The notes beneath the pieces are model-generated. The model saw nothing but the letters and a program-made list of their open reading frames with translations, did no database searches and was not told the origin of the DNA. This document shows positions 53,410-63,863 of a DNA stretch of 64,000 bases, piece after piece. The first letter of the stretch is position 1; every line of letters starts with the position of its first letter. A program made the translations under genes and the position numbers. Source of the DNA: ANME-2 cluster archaeon (GTDB lineage: Archaea > Halobacteriota > Methanosarcinia > Methanosarcinales > Methanocomedenaceae); the NCBI GenBank assembly GCA_014237145.1, contig JAAXOC010000044.1:1-64000 (forward strand). The letters are read 5' to 3'.

Positions 53410-54213
53410 TCACCATACTGACTGTTTCATTTCTTTCTTTATTTTAAAACCCATATACAGTCCGAACATCAGTCCGGACAGGTGTGCTGCATGGGCTATC
53501 ATATCATTGGACCCCATCATAAGTATATCTACGAGGGCAAACAGTATCAGTGCCTGTGTGATTTTCATAGGGAAGAAATATACATAAACTCGTATATCCG
53601 GATCCAGCAGTGCAAGACAGGCAAATATACCGTATATGGCCCCGCTGGCACCTACTACTGGTGAGCCTGAAAATAGCATATGTCCCAGAGCAGATAATAA
53701 TCCGGCCCCGAAATACACGATAAGGAACTTGTGACTTCCTATCTTCCTCTCAAGGGTGGGACCGAAGAAGAACAGTACCAGCATGTTGAAGAACAGGTGA
53801 CCGCCACTTCCATGCAGAAACATATACGTGAAAACGGTCCAGGGGCGAACTGCAGCCAATTCGGGTACCAGCAGGAACAGACCCGTAAATGCCGGGATTA
53901 AATTCTGCAAAAAAAATGCCGCCACACATGCCATTATGATATACAGGGAATAATTCCTTGATATTGGGATAGCATACGGTGACCTCCCCCTATGCCCCAG
54001 TCTTGGTAAACCGATTGTGCGTTTCTTTGTGGTTTCCGGTTCGGGCTGGTACATGATCCTGCCGCTTTCCCTTACCTGTGTCTTGAGTTTTTCCAGCCCG
54101 GGGCAGTTGTGGTTCTCTGGCAGGCGGTGTTCAGAGCAGTATGTCCAGCCGCAGTACTTGCATTTATAGGGCAACATCTCCTTTTTACCGCATATGCTGC
54201 ATATATCTGCCAT
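53410..54213 (-). CDS. Rhomboid protease with an N-terminal AN1 zinc finger
   Basis: A 267-residue membrane protein. The N-terminus has an AN1-type finger with CSICGKK, CKYCG and CSEHRLPENHNC (about 5-38). Six membrane helices follow; the serine of GASGAIYG (about 192) and the His in AHAAHLSG form the rhomboid dyad. In eukaryotes this combination is rare, and in archaea it is typical of methanogen relatives. It starts one base after the stop of the S4/FtsJ gene, so the two are coupled. Confidence 0.9.
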   Translation of the reverse strand: MADICSICGKKEMLPYKCKYCGWTYCSEHRLPENHNCPGLEKLKTQVRESGRIMYQPEPETTKKRTIGLPRLGHRGRSPYAIPISRNYSLYIIMACVAAFFLQNLIPAFTGLFLLVPELAAVRPWTVFTYMFLHGSGGHLFFNMLVLFFFGPTLERKIGSHKFLIVYFGAGLLSALGHMLFSGSPVVGASGAIYGIFACLALLDPDIRVYVYFFPMKITQALILFALVDILMMGSNDMIAHAAHLSGLMFGLYMGFKIKKEMKQSVW

Positions 54214-54891
54214 TTACTCTTTCGCCTCGCTCTTTTTATTTCGTACTGCTATAACATAAACTTCTCTCTTTTCAGGCTCTAATATATGCTGGGTCGTCAA
54301 TCCCAGTTCCTTTAGCCTGTTAGTACACTCATTAAGGACCGATCTGTCAGGAAGTTTTAAGACCTGCAGCACACGACCGCCTGATTTCAGTAGTGGTAAG
54401 ACCCTTGCCAGTACTTTGATGGAATCAAGTGGCTCGACAGTAATATCGTTGAAGATTACATTAACTGGTTTATGCGACATTGATGACAGGGGCATGGTAA
54501 ATACATCATCCTTTACAACGGTAATATTGTCATGGGACCTGGCGATACTATTAAGTTGCGGCATGAACTCTTCGCTGTACTCGATGCCCTTTACATGCTC
54601 AGCAATCCCTGATGCAAACATGAGAAAACCGCCTGCACTGGAACCCAGGTCCAGTATAACATCTCCGGGGTGGATCATGCCGGTGCGGTCCTGGATATTT
54701 TTGAGTTTCATGTATCCTGCCGGCACGTCAATATTCTCTTTCACCTCGATCTCATTTTCATATCCAACTTGTCTGGACGCTTTGAGGATTATTTTCCCAT
54801 CAACCCTTACCAGACCATTGGTAATTGCACGCTGGGCCCTGCCCCGGCTGGCTACTTTTTCCTGTTCTACTAAAAATGCGTCCAGTCTCAT
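54214..54891 (-). CDS. S4-domain rRNA methyltransferase, TlyA/FtsJ type
   Basis: A 225-residue protein: an S4 RNA-binding domain (about 1-60, MRLDAFLVEQEKVASRGRAQRAI) and a methyltransferase domain with motif LDLGSSAGGF (about 80-89) and the VLQVLKLPD strand. This is the TlyA/RrmJ class that 2'-O-methylates rRNA, although the target is not clear here. The start at 54891 is preferred to 54915. The rhomboid gene begins immediately after its stop. Confidence 0.85.
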   Translation of the reverse strand: MRLDAFLVEQEKVASRGRAQRAITNGLVRVDGKIILKASRQVGYENEIEVKENIDVPAGYMKLKNIQDRTGMIHPGDVILDLGSSAGGFLMFASGIAEHVKGIEYSEEFMPQLNSIARSHDNITVVKDDVFTMPLSSMSHKPVNVIFNDITVEPLDSIKVLARVLPLLKSGGRVLQVLKLPDRSVLNECTNRLKELGLTTQHILEPEKREVYVIAVRNKKSEAKE

Positions 54892-55036
54892 AGTGACTAA
54901 TTTACCTGTTGTCAATTATCTGTTATTCAATTAAACCCATTACAGTATATTACCCATTATAGATATTGTATTTCTACCAAATGCTTCATCTTTTGCTTTT
55001 CAGGATAAAACCAATATGCTTTTAAGTTATTAATGA

Positions 55037-56053
<1,017 letters not shown>

Positions 56054-57193
56054 GTGAGCGCTGAGATCCCCGCACCACAAATGGGGTTCCCGAAGATATA
56101 CCAGGTAATAAAAAATTCACTGTGTACTGCATGCGGCGGATGCGAAGCCATCTGCCCTATGCAGGCAGCCAAGGTACAGTTGTACGATGAAGCGAACTAT
56201 GATAAGTTCACTCCTACCGTAGATGAACCTACTGTGGTCAAACTCTTCAGTGAGATCAGCAGGGAAGACAATTATTGTGCCAACAGGCAATGTTATGTGG
56301 ACTGTGACACATGTCTGGCCTGCCAGAACTGTCTGGCCTGTCAGCGTATCTGTCCAATCCTTGATGGCTTCCCTGGTGATGATGAATTAGATAATGTCAT
56401 CGACCAGCGGATTGGCAAGAGTTCCATACACGGCCAGGATGGTGGAGCTGTTACCGGTATCCTGAAATCACTCTTTGAACAGGGTGAGATCGATGCTGCC
56501 CTTAGTGTTTCACGGAATGAAGATTGGGAGACCGAGGTAGTGGTGCTGACCAGTGCCGAACAGGTGGCAAGTGCAGCCGGTACCAAATATACCTATGAAC
56601 CTGTATTATCCAGTCTGCGTGAAGTACTTAAGAACTATGAAAAGATCGCTGTGGTTGGCACTCCCTGTCAGGCACATGCAGCTTCACTGCTTCGGGAGAA
56701 CCTTACAGATAAGATCAAGCTGGTTATTGGCTTGATATGTATGGAGAGCTTTACCTATGATGATATGGGAGAGAATATCATACCCAACATTATGGGTCTG
56801 GATCGGAAAACTGTAAAGAAACTTGACTTTGCAAAAGGCAAGTTCGTAGCAGAGACCGCTGACGATAAAGCGTTGGTCCCGATTAAGGAAATTGCTCATC
56901 TGGCCCGAAAACCCTGCCATCACTGTATGGATTACACGTCCTATTATGCCGATATCAGTGTAGGTAGTATTGGCAGCCCGGATGGATGGAGTACCATCTT
57001 TATCCGCAATAATATAGGCAAGGAATACCTGGATAAAGTCAAGGGAATAGAATACCACGACAAACCCATCTTTATGGATATCGTCGTGAAACTTGCAGCC
57101 CAAAAACACAAGAATAATGCATGGGACTATGAAAAGTTCAATGAGGTAGTCTGGGCTGGCGGAGAATGGACTCCAGAAGAGCATTCTACATAG
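56054..57193 (+). CDS. fpoF: F420H2 dehydrogenase subunit F (FrhB family)
   Basis: A 379-residue flavin/iron-sulfur protein that oxidises F420H2 and passes electrons to the Fpo complex or ferredoxin. It has two ferredoxin motifs (CTACGGCEAICP at about 24-35 and CLACQRICP at about 94-102, with an extra CDTCLACQNC) and the FrhB beta-type domain. The GTG at 56054 directly follows the mer TAG. In Methanosarcina the two genes are also neighbours, so Mer-derived F420H2 is used at once. The gene overlaps nadM by 28 bp. Confidence 0.9.
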   Translation: MSAEIPAPQMGFPKIYQVIKNSLCTACGGCEAICPMQAAKVQLYDEANYDKFTPTVDEPTVVKLFSEISREDNYCANRQCYVDCDTCLACQNCLACQRICPILDGFPGDDELDNVIDQRIGKSSIHGQDGGAVTGILKSLFEQGEIDAALSVSRNEDWETEVVVLTSAEQVASAAGTKYTYEPVLSSLREVLKNYEKIAVVGTPCQAHAASLLRENLTDKIKLVIGLICMESFTYDDMGENIIPNIMGLDRKTVKKLDFAKGKFVAETADDKALVPIKEIAHLARKPCHHCMDYTSYYADISVGSIGSPDGWSTIFIRNNIGKEYLDKVKGIEYHDKPIFMDIVVKLAAQKHKNNAWDYEKFNEVVWAGGEWTPEEHST

Positions 57194-57690
57194 GACGGTT
57201 CCAACCATACCACCTGGGACACCAGAACGTGCTTGAGTCGATAGCACAAGAGGTAGATGAAATCATAATCGGCATCGGAAGCGCACAGGCAAGCCATGAG
57301 CCCGATGATCTGTTCACGGCAGGTGAGCGGGTGCTGCTGATGACCGAAGCACTGGAGACCTTGGGTGTTAAACACTACATAATACCTATTGAGGATATCC
57401 AGCGCAATTCAGTCTGGGTGTCCCATGTTATTTCTATGACACCTCCTTTCAAGGTGGTGTATTCAAACAACCCGTTAGTGATACGGCTATTCGAGGAAGC
57501 AGGATTTGAGGTCAGGCAGTCACCACTATTCAAGCGGGAGAGATATTCGGGCACTGAGATACGCCGTAGGATGCTACATGGTGAGGAGTGGCAATCACTG
57601 GTGCCGATTTCTACTGCAATGGTTATCAGTGAGATAGGCGGAGTAAAGAGATTGAAGATCATATCCGGTGGGGATAATGCCGAGGAATGA
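57166..57690 (+). CDS. nadM: Nicotinamide-nucleotide adenylyltransferase
   Basis: A 174-residue enzyme of the archaeal NadM type that makes NAD from NMN and ATP. The nucleotidyl-transferase HLGH motif (16-19) follows GRFQPYH, and ERYSGTEIRRRM is the ISSTxxR-like element. Length matches other archaeal NadM. It starts 28 bp inside the fpoF gene, so it may be expressed at high level with mer. A terminator-like hairpin follows. Confidence 0.93.
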   Translation: MDSRRAFYIGRFQPYHLGHQNVLESIAQEVDEIIIGIGSAQASHEPDDLFTAGERVLLMTEALETLGVKHYIIPIEDIQRNSVWVSHVISMTPPFKVVYSNNPLVIRLFEEAGFEVRQSPLFKRERYSGTEIRRRMLHGEEWQSLVPISTAMVISEIGGVKRLKIISGGDNAEE

Positions 57691-57704
57691 ACTTACTATT
57701 TAGC

Positions 57705-57736
57705 ATGAAAGTACCCTTGGGTTCTTTCATTTTTTG
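57705..57736 (+). terminator. Hairpin plus U-tract after nadM
   Basis: ATGAAAGTACCC pairs with GGGTTCTTTCAT (one mismatch) and is followed by TTTTTT. It lies 15 bp after the nadM stop, between it and the convergent fibrillarin gene. Confidence 0.6.
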
Positions 57737-57811
57737 AGCATGTCATTCGAAGAATTTCATGTACGTTTTCTTTACAATCTGGTGGATTTTGATAGATTTA
57801 TTTGAAAAAAG

Positions 57812-58513
57812 TCAGGTTCTTTGTGCAATAACTGCCAGATGGTCAGGATGATATGGTCTGAGTACTTTCTTATCAAGTAAATTGAACTCTTTACCAAGTT
57901 TATCCAATTCCTGCTCATACACTATTTTCGGGTTTACAGTACTATCTACGCTCCGGGCCTTGATAACCATTACAAGGTATCCACGTGGCTTAAGGAACTC
58001 CCTGGCATTGACCAATGCGATCTCAGCCTGGTTGGGCTGGGCCACATCCTGGTATATCACATCTACCGAACCTACAATAGCCTTGTACGACCCAGGCTGC
58101 CCGGCATCTGCAAAGACCGGGACCATGTTACTTCGCTGGCTGCATACATCAATAAGATCGCGCATGATCCTTGGTGAGAACTCAACCGCAAAGACGCGCC
58201 CCTTCGTTACGATATCAGAAACATGGCTGGCAGTAGTTCCAGATGCCGCGCCAAGATAAAGGACCCTGGAATCCTCCTTTAACGCTAAGTTCATCCCCTT
58301 TTCTATCATACCGGCCAGCTTACTGCGGTGGTGTGACCATAACCTGTATTCTATCCCATCGACCGTTATCAGTTTCTCACCATATACCTGTATGTCTGGT
58401 ACCAGGTTCTTGGTGACTAGCCTGGTATTTTCCCCTTCATCTATAGAGCAGACATTGGGTATATGTGTCGGTATATGTCCCGGTATATGTGTATTTACGA
58501 GTTTTGCAGGCAT
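57812..58513 (-). CDS. flpA: Fibrillarin-like rRNA/tRNA 2'-O-methyltransferase
   Basis: A 233-residue catalytic subunit of the box C/D sRNP. The SAM-binding region LYLGAASGTTASHVSDIV (about 85-102), the EFSPRIMRDL and YQDVAQPNQAEIALVNA strands, and the C-terminal PYHPDHLAVIAQ segment are typical of archaeal fibrillarin. The start at 58513 is used since the longer frame runs into the arcS gene. The N-terminus carries a HIP repeat (GHIPTHIPN) encoded by three 12-nt units. NOP5, often adjacent, is not here. Confidence 0.92.
   Translation of the reverse strand: MPAKLVNTHIPGHIPTHIPNVCSIDEGENTRLVTKNLVPDIQVYGEKLITVDGIEYRLWSHHRSKLAGMIEKGMNLALKEDSRVLYLGAASGTTASHVSDIVTKGRVFAVEFSPRIMRDLIDVCSQRSNMVPVFADAGQPGSYKAIVGSVDVIYQDVAQPNQAEIALVNAREFLKPRGYLVMVIKARSVDSTVNPKIVYEQELDKLGKEFNLLDKKVLRPYHPDHLAVIAQRT
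58458..58493 (-). repeat. Three 12-nt units in the fibrillarin gene
   Basis: Units starting GGTATATGT at 58458, 58470 and 58482 (plus strand) encode tandem HIP motifs near the protein N-terminus, in a region absent from the core fold. Confidence 0.8.
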
Positions 58514-58599
58514 CCGTATTAAGGAAATAGCTATTAGCCAATAAGATTTTCTAAATATACTTTTTAATGTTAAAGCACATATACTGCACCGGAATTGTA

Positions 58600-60429
58600 A
58601 TGACAAAATACTTTGAAGTAACAAGAAGGGATGCAGCCGCACGATTGGGTAAGTTGCTGCTGGACGACCGTTATCCCACACCCTTAATCCTGCATTCTGA
58701 AAAGGACAGCCCCATTGTTTTCGCAGGCAGCCTGTGGGCCCGGAATATATTATCACCTGAGGAAGTGGATCCTGGCAAACTTGTCATCCTGCCAGGTAAA
58801 CCAATGCCCCTGCATGCCAGACCTGAAATGGTAAAAGAGATCTATGACTCTGCAAAACATGAACGATATCATTGGGAAAAACGGGATGGTGCAACAGGCC
58901 AATTAGTACACCCGGCCTGCCATGATATCCTACATGCAGATATGTATGTCATAGGTGCGGCAAAACAGATGGAAAATGATCCCAGGATGTTGCTGGACAC
59001 TGTAATTCATATCAAGAACAATACTCCTCCTGATACAGCATTGTATGCTCCTGCACTGGCAACCCCTGAGAACCTTTGCCTGTTGATCTACCTGGGCATT
59101 GATGTTGTCGATGACATACTTCCCACGATCAAAGCATATGGTGGTATCTACATGATGCCCGATGGTGAGTACAGGCTATCAGACCTGCCAGTACTGCCCT
59201 GTTCATGTAGTGTATGCACTAATACCAGTGTGGAAGACCTGCAGGAAATGAGCGCACAAGAGCGGGGTAAACTGGTGTCCGGGCATAATGTGAACAGGCT
59301 GGTAGAGGAAAAACAGATCGCTGTCCAGCGTATCAGGGGCGGTAATCTCAGGGAATATGTGGAAGGAAAATGCCGTAGTAGTCCCTGGCTCACTGCACTG
59401 CTCCGGCTCATGGACCAGGAACATGTGTACCTTGAACAGCATACGCCGACATACCGAAGTGTTACCATGTACGCAAATACTTCTGAATCTCTGAACAGGG
59501 TAGAAGTAAAGCGGTTTGCTGATAGGGTACGCTCACAATACCAGGCACCTGCCGCAAATATACTGCTACTGCTTCCCTGCTCTGCCCGTAAGCCTTATTC
59601 CATATCCAACAGTCACCAGATGTTCAACCGTGCCACCGGGAGGAACAGGCGGGCATTGAACGAAGTGATAATCACATCGCCACTGGGTATAGTACCGCGG
59701 GAACTGGAACTGGTATATCCTGCCGCCCATTACGATATACCTGTGACAGGACACTGGGACCTTGAAGAACGTTCCTGGGTGACAGGGTGCCTTGTGGATT
59801 ACCTAAAAAACAATAAGTATTCACATATAATCGCCCATGTGGATGGTGCCTACAGGGATATTTGCCAGAGTGCTGCCGAAACGCTGGGTCTTGATATCAC
59901 ATACACAGCCCAGGGCAGCGTTACGTCTACCCGGTCACTGGGAACATTAAGGTCTACTGTATCTGGTATTGTCCGGGATGAGGAGTATTCACTTCGTAAG
60001 ACCACTGAGATTGCAAAGAACATGTTGAGGGGAATTGCAGATTACCAGTTTGGCAGAGGTGCAGGATGGCTTTTAGTCCCTGATGGTGCTTCTATCAAAG
60101 CACCGTTCCCGAAATACCAGGTATATTATGATAAAAAGCAGCTGGCCAGCCTTAATCCAAGGACAGGTACACTTATCCCAACAATTGAAGGTGCCATGAG
60201 GCTTCTTGAACTTGGCACTTACCAGGTCAGCATAGATGATTTTGTGCCCGGCGGCAACCTGCTGGCACCTGGTGTGGTGGATGCAAATATGAACATCCGG
60301 CCGTCCGACCAGGTGATAGTAGTAAGTGAGCGGGTGCTGGGTGTGGGCAGGGCAATGATGGGCGGTGCCGAGATGGTACGATCTACCAGGGGCATTGCGG
60401 TCGATCTGAGGAAGGTTATGGAGATCTAA
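58600..60429 (+). CDS. arcS: Archaeosine synthase ArcS
   Basis: A 609-residue enzyme converting preQ0 at tRNA position 15 to archaeosine. It has the TGT-like N-terminal barrel without the full TGT catalytic set, the ArcS motif PCSARKPYSISNSH (about 333-346), and a C-terminal PUA domain (about 520-600, ending VVSERVLGVGRAMMGGAEM). The CSCSVCTNT motif (about 204-212) is a zinc site. The start at 58600 (MTKYFEVTRRD) is preferred. With queC at 37.4 kb the window holds two archaeosine-pathway genes. Confidence 0.93.
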   Translation: MTKYFEVTRRDAAARLGKLLLDDRYPTPLILHSEKDSPIVFAGSLWARNILSPEEVDPGKLVILPGKPMPLHARPEMVKEIYDSAKHERYHWEKRDGATGQLVHPACHDILHADMYVIGAAKQMENDPRMLLDTVIHIKNNTPPDTALYAPALATPENLCLLIYLGIDVVDDILPTIKAYGGIYMMPDGEYRLSDLPVLPCSCSVCTNTSVEDLQEMSAQERGKLVSGHNVNRLVEEKQIAVQRIRGGNLREYVEGKCRSSPWLTALLRLMDQEHVYLEQHTPTYRSVTMYANTSESLNRVEVKRFADRVRSQYQAPAANILLLLPCSARKPYSISNSHQMFNRATGRNRRALNEVIITSPLGIVPRELELVYPAAHYDIPVTGHWDLEERSWVTGCLVDYLKNNKYSHIIAHVDGAYRDICQSAAETLGLDITYTAQGSVTSTRSLGTLRSTVSGIVRDEEYSLRKTTEIAKNMLRGIADYQFGRGAGWLLVPDGASIKAPFPKYQVYYDKKQLASLNPRTGTLIPTIEGAMRLLELGTYQVSIDDFVPGGNLLAPGVVDANMNIRPSDQVIVVSERVLGVGRAMMGGAEMVRSTRGIAVDLRKVMEI

Positions 60430-60430
60430 T

Positions 60431-61264
60431 ATGGAAATATCATGTTCGTCGTTGTTCCTGTGGGACTATGGTATTGATGAGATAGCAGAGATACTGGGCC
60501 AGGCAGGAATAGAGAATATTGAGTTCTGGGCAGAAACACCTGAATTCTGGCAGCACCGCCATGAAGCAAAAGTTGTGGAGCACCTGGATGATGTAATATC
60601 CACCTTTTTTGGACACTGCACTGTTCATGCTCCTATCCTTGACCTGAATCCGTCATCGTATAATGAGCATGTACGAAAAGCTACCATCAAAGAGACATTT
60701 TGGGCCATAGACCTGTCCTCAAAGCTGGATGCTCGTGTGCTGACCATACACCCCGGTAACAGGACCGTACACCGGCAGCCAACCCCGGAAGACATGAAGA
60801 AGTTTTTTGACTATCTCACTGTTTGTACCGGATACGCCCGTGAGATGGGCGTTGTCCTTGCTCTTGAGAATCTCTCGCCCAGGTTACAGAACATGTGTTA
60901 CGAACCGTCCCTTATGGGAGATGTGCTGGCAAAGTATCCTGATCTTATGATGACATTTGACGTAGCCCATGCTCTTCAAACAGGTCTTGATAATGCCCTG
61001 GATTTTATAAGTGAACTTGGCAGCAGGATCGTGAATGTACATGTGGGCGGTGTGCAAAACGGTACTCCACATTACCCTGGACATATGGCCAGGAATCCCG
61101 GGATCAGTGAAATACTTGGCAGGCTCCAAAAAAGTGGCTATGATAATGACCTGACCATTGAGATTGACGATAAGCTGATTAACCAGGACATGTCAAAGTT
61201 TGATAAGATATCTATATTAATAAAAGAAAAAGAATATTTTATTCAGGACATAAATATAAAATAA
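60431..61264 (+). CDS. Sugar-phosphate isomerase/epimerase (TIM barrel)
   Basis: A 277-residue AP-endonuclease-2-fold protein. HAPILDLNP, LTIHPGN, LALENLSP, TFDVAHA and VNVHVGG are the metal-ligand strands of the xylose isomerase-like superfamily. Substrate unknown. It starts 1 bp after the arcS stop, so it is co-transcribed, though a link to tRNA modification is not clear. Confidence 0.8.
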   Translation: MEISCSSLFLWDYGIDEIAEILGQAGIENIEFWAETPEFWQHRHEAKVVEHLDDVISTFFGHCTVHAPILDLNPSSYNEHVRKATIKETFWAIDLSSKLDARVLTIHPGNRTVHRQPTPEDMKKFFDYLTVCTGYAREMGVVLALENLSPRLQNMCYEPSLMGDVLAKYPDLMMTFDVAHALQTGLDNALDFISELGSRIVNVHVGGVQNGTPHYPGHMARNPGISEILGRLQKSGYDNDLTIEIDDKLINQDMSKFDKISILIKEKEYFIQDINIK

Positions 61265-61506
61265 TATGTAAATAATTGTTATCCTAAAATATTATCCTGA
61301 AGAGATTGTCGGAAAAGTCCCAAACTTATAATAATTTAACATACTGTCTACTTTCTAAATTTCTAGTTGGACATAATTTCAGATATTATGCACAACAAAT
61401 AAACGCCAGCTTCAGCGAACTTTTTCTTAAAAATCGATAGATTTGGAAGCATTTATATCATCTGAACATATTTATCACTTAAAATTTATGATATGAGTGT
61501 AATAAT

Positions 61507-61938
61507 ATGTTTTCAATACCAAAAGACATACAAACTACCTTCATTCATAGTCTAACTGTCTACAAAAATCTCATACCAGAAGACACAATTTTTTACTGGA
61601 TAAATCAAAAAATAGATTTTTCCTTCATGAACGAAGCATGCAGCGATCTCTATTCACCTAATAAAGGTGGACCAGTAAAAAACACCCCTGAAAGGATGTT
61701 CTTTTCAGCAATTGTTCAATATCTCAATGATTTTTCTGACAGACAAATGGAACATTTTGCCAGATTTGACATCATAACAAAATGGTTCATTGGAATCCCA
61801 ATAGAAGACAGATCTTATAATCACAGTGTACTATGAGATTTTCGAGATAGGTTTGGGGAAAAAACTGTTCTTCTCACTTTCCGCAGATCAAATGAGTATT
61901 CGTATTATTCTACTAAAACTTACCAATCATTGCTATAA
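61507..61938 (+). pseudogene. Truncated IS1182-like transposase with internal stop
   Basis: Reads PVKNTPERMFFSAIVQYL and GIPIEDRSYNHSVL, then a TGA (61834-61836), then DFRDRFGEKTVLL in the same frame up to TAA 61938. This is the N-terminal DUF772-type helical domain of IS1182/IS5-like transposases; the catalytic part is missing. The stop and the truncation show that the element is dead. Confidence 0.75.
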
Positions 61939-61943
61939 CATGA

Positions 61944-62055
61944 AATATTGCTTAAATTAAGCAATATTAACATTTTGTAGTATAAGAATAATAGTATATA
62001 AATATTATTAAACTTAATTGATAATTATAAATATGATTATTGCAATTATGCAATA
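61944..62055. promoter_or_regulatory. Two palindromes with TATTGC/GCAATA half-sites
   Basis: AATATTGCTTAA-A-TTAAGCAATATT (61944-61968) is a perfect 25-bp palindrome; TATTGCA-ATTA-TGCAATA (62038-62055) shares its half-sites. Both lie upstream of the regulator gene that starts at 62089, the second 33 bp away. They are probable binding sites for a dimeric regulator, perhaps that gene's own product. Confidence 0.55.
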
Positions 62056-62088
62056 TACTAGTCAAAGTGAAATGTAGATGAATTAAAA

Positions 62089-62865
62089 ATGAATATTCAA
62101 CGCCTTGCTGTCTGCTCTGATCTGAGAAAAAAAATCATCATCAGATTGTATTATGGTAAAAAACCGCTGGGTCATTTGCGGGATGATTTGAAAATAAACT
62201 CCACGACAGCTATACATGCTTTAAAAGAACTTGAAAAGTACAACATTACTTTTCAAGATAATGATAAAAATTATTCTCTCACAAATATCGGCAGGGTCAT
62301 AGCTGTAAAACTGCTGGATTTTAACGATCTAGCAGAGGTTTTGGAAAAACATAAAGAATTCTGGCTTGAGCATGACCTGAGCGGAATTCCTGAACATTTG
62401 ATTGAAAAGATCGGATGGTTAAAAGATTCTAAGCTTATCAAAGATACCGACACCGAAATTTTTAAAGCACATACAAATTATGTCAACTTATTGAAAAATG
62501 CAAAAGAAATTCGTGGAGTCTCTTCCATCTATATCCCAGATTTTGAATCCTTATATAAAGAACTTGCAACTGAAATGATTGATGTGCACCTTATATTATC
62601 TAAAGATGTGATTGCGAAAATAGATAAAACAATTTTAAATCAAATGAACATTGGAAGCAACTCAAATTTTAATTTGTCCGTAATGAATATAAATTTGAAA
62701 GCTGCTATTTCAGTTACTGATTATTTTCTATCGTTAGGATTATTTCGTCTGGATGGGACATATGATTACAGCAACGACCTGATAAGCTACAGCAAAGAAG
62801 CAATTGCCTGGGGAAATGAATTTTTTGATCATTATGCCAGATTATCAGAACGAGTGCTTTTTTAA
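62089..62865 (+). CDS. HTH regulator of the FilR1/DUF1724 type
   Basis: A 258-residue protein. The N-terminal winged helix (LRKKIIIRLYYGKKPLGHLRDDLKINSTTAIHALKELEKYNI) is followed by a 150-residue FilR1-like sensor domain with VSSIYIPDFESLYKELATEM. Such regulators are common in methanogens. It overlaps the UbiA gene by about 32 bp, so the two are co-expressed. Two palindromes precede it. Confidence 0.82.
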   Translation: MNIQRLAVCSDLRKKIIIRLYYGKKPLGHLRDDLKINSTTAIHALKELEKYNITFQDNDKNYSLTNIGRVIAVKLLDFNDLAEVLEKHKEFWLEHDLSGIPEHLIEKIGWLKDSKLIKDTDTEIFKAHTNYVNLLKNAKEIRGVSSIYIPDFESLYKELATEMIDVHLILSKDVIAKIDKTILNQMNIGSNSNFNLSVMNINLKAAISVTDYFLSLGLFRLDGTYDYSNDLISYSKEAIAWGNEFFDHYARLSERVLF

Positions 62866-63730
62866 AGGCGAAAATCCTCAAAATATCTTGATTTCCTTTT
62901 TTGACAAAATTTTTTCTTTCTTAACGGTGAGTTCCTTATTCATTGCAATGACTGGTTTTTCATTGCCCCTTGTTTCGTTCTTGCTTTACGGAATAAGTGT
63001 TGAGTTTGATTTAGTTCTTGCTTCCTTTTTTATTACGTTTGCTGTGTACAGTATCAATAAATTAACAGATATAAAAGAAGATTCGATAAATATGTTGGAT
63101 AGAGTAGAATTTACTACAAAAAATTGGCATTATATAATTTTTATGGTGATAATATCTTCCTTTGCTGCTCTCTATATATCGCTTTTACATTCTCTTTTTG
63201 CTATTTTTATAATTTTCTTTCCTTTCTGTGTAGGATTTGTTTATAGCATAAAAATAGCAAATTTTAGATTGAAAGATATATTTTGCATAAAAAGTATATC
63301 AGTTGCCTTAGCTTGGGCTGTGGTCGGAACTTTTATTCCGGTAATCGTTCATTCCAGTGATTTTATCACAATCTCTGCAATTTTCTATTTTTCTTTTATA
63401 AAGTTTTTTATTTATACCGTTCTTTTCGATATCCGTGATATTGAAGCCGATAGGCTAAATAATGTTATAACATTACCGGTATTTCTAGGAATAAATAAAA
63501 CAAAAAACCTTTTAATCCTCTTGAACTCAACATTCATTATCTGGCTTATATTATCCTATACATTTTTTTATAGATATCTTTTTATTTTGATCTTTTCAAT
63601 TGCATATGGATATTGGCAAATCCTGCATTTTACCCGGAAAGGAAAAAAAATAGGCAAATCGTTAGACTTACTTGTGGAGGGGGAATTTATCATGATAGCA
63701 ATCGTTGCTTCACTGTTTTTTCATACGTGA
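62834..63730 (+). CDS. UbiA-family prenyltransferase
   Basis: A 298-residue membrane protein with about eight helices and both UbiA metal motifs: NKLTDIKED (75-83) and DIRDIEADRLNNVITLP, i.e. the two Asp-rich sites that hold Mg-diphosphate. It transfers a prenyl chain, but the acceptor is unknown: candidates are a glyceryl lipid (DGGGP synthase), an aromatic ring, or another small molecule. The start (62834) is uncertain; ATG 62816 is possible. It is AT-rich, unlike core lipid genes, and coupled to a FilR1-type regulator. Confidence 0.82.
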   Translation: MPDYQNECFFKGENPQNILISFFDKIFSFLTVSSLFIAMTGFSLPLVSFLLYGISVEFDLVLASFFITFAVYSINKLTDIKEDSINMLDRVEFTTKNWHYIIFMVIISSFAALYISLLHSLFAIFIIFFPFCVGFVYSIKIANFRLKDIFCIKSISVALAWAVVGTFIPVIVHSSDFITISAIFYFSFIKFFIYTVLFDIRDIEADRLNNVITLPVFLGINKTKNLLILLNSTFIIWLILSYTFFYRYLFILIFSIAYGYWQILHFTRKGKKIGKSLDLLVEGEFIMIAIVASLFFHT

Positions 63731-63863
63731 TCGGTTAAGGAGTTTGAAAGGCTTACTGCTTATGTTTTTGATAAATCTCAATATCCCTATTATTGGTCAA
63801 GAGTTATTTGTAAAAATTTTAATATATTTACGCAGATATCTTCTTCATTCGGAGGGGTTCTGA

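Noticed and set aside
58514-58756. N-terminal extension of the fibrillarin reading frame
   Set aside because: It runs antisense into arcS, has no resemblance to fibrillarin and would remove the intergenic region; ATG 58513 fits the family.
61834-61836. TGA in the transposase as selenocysteine
   Set aside because: Transposases do not use it, the element is truncated and no SECIS-like structure was seen.
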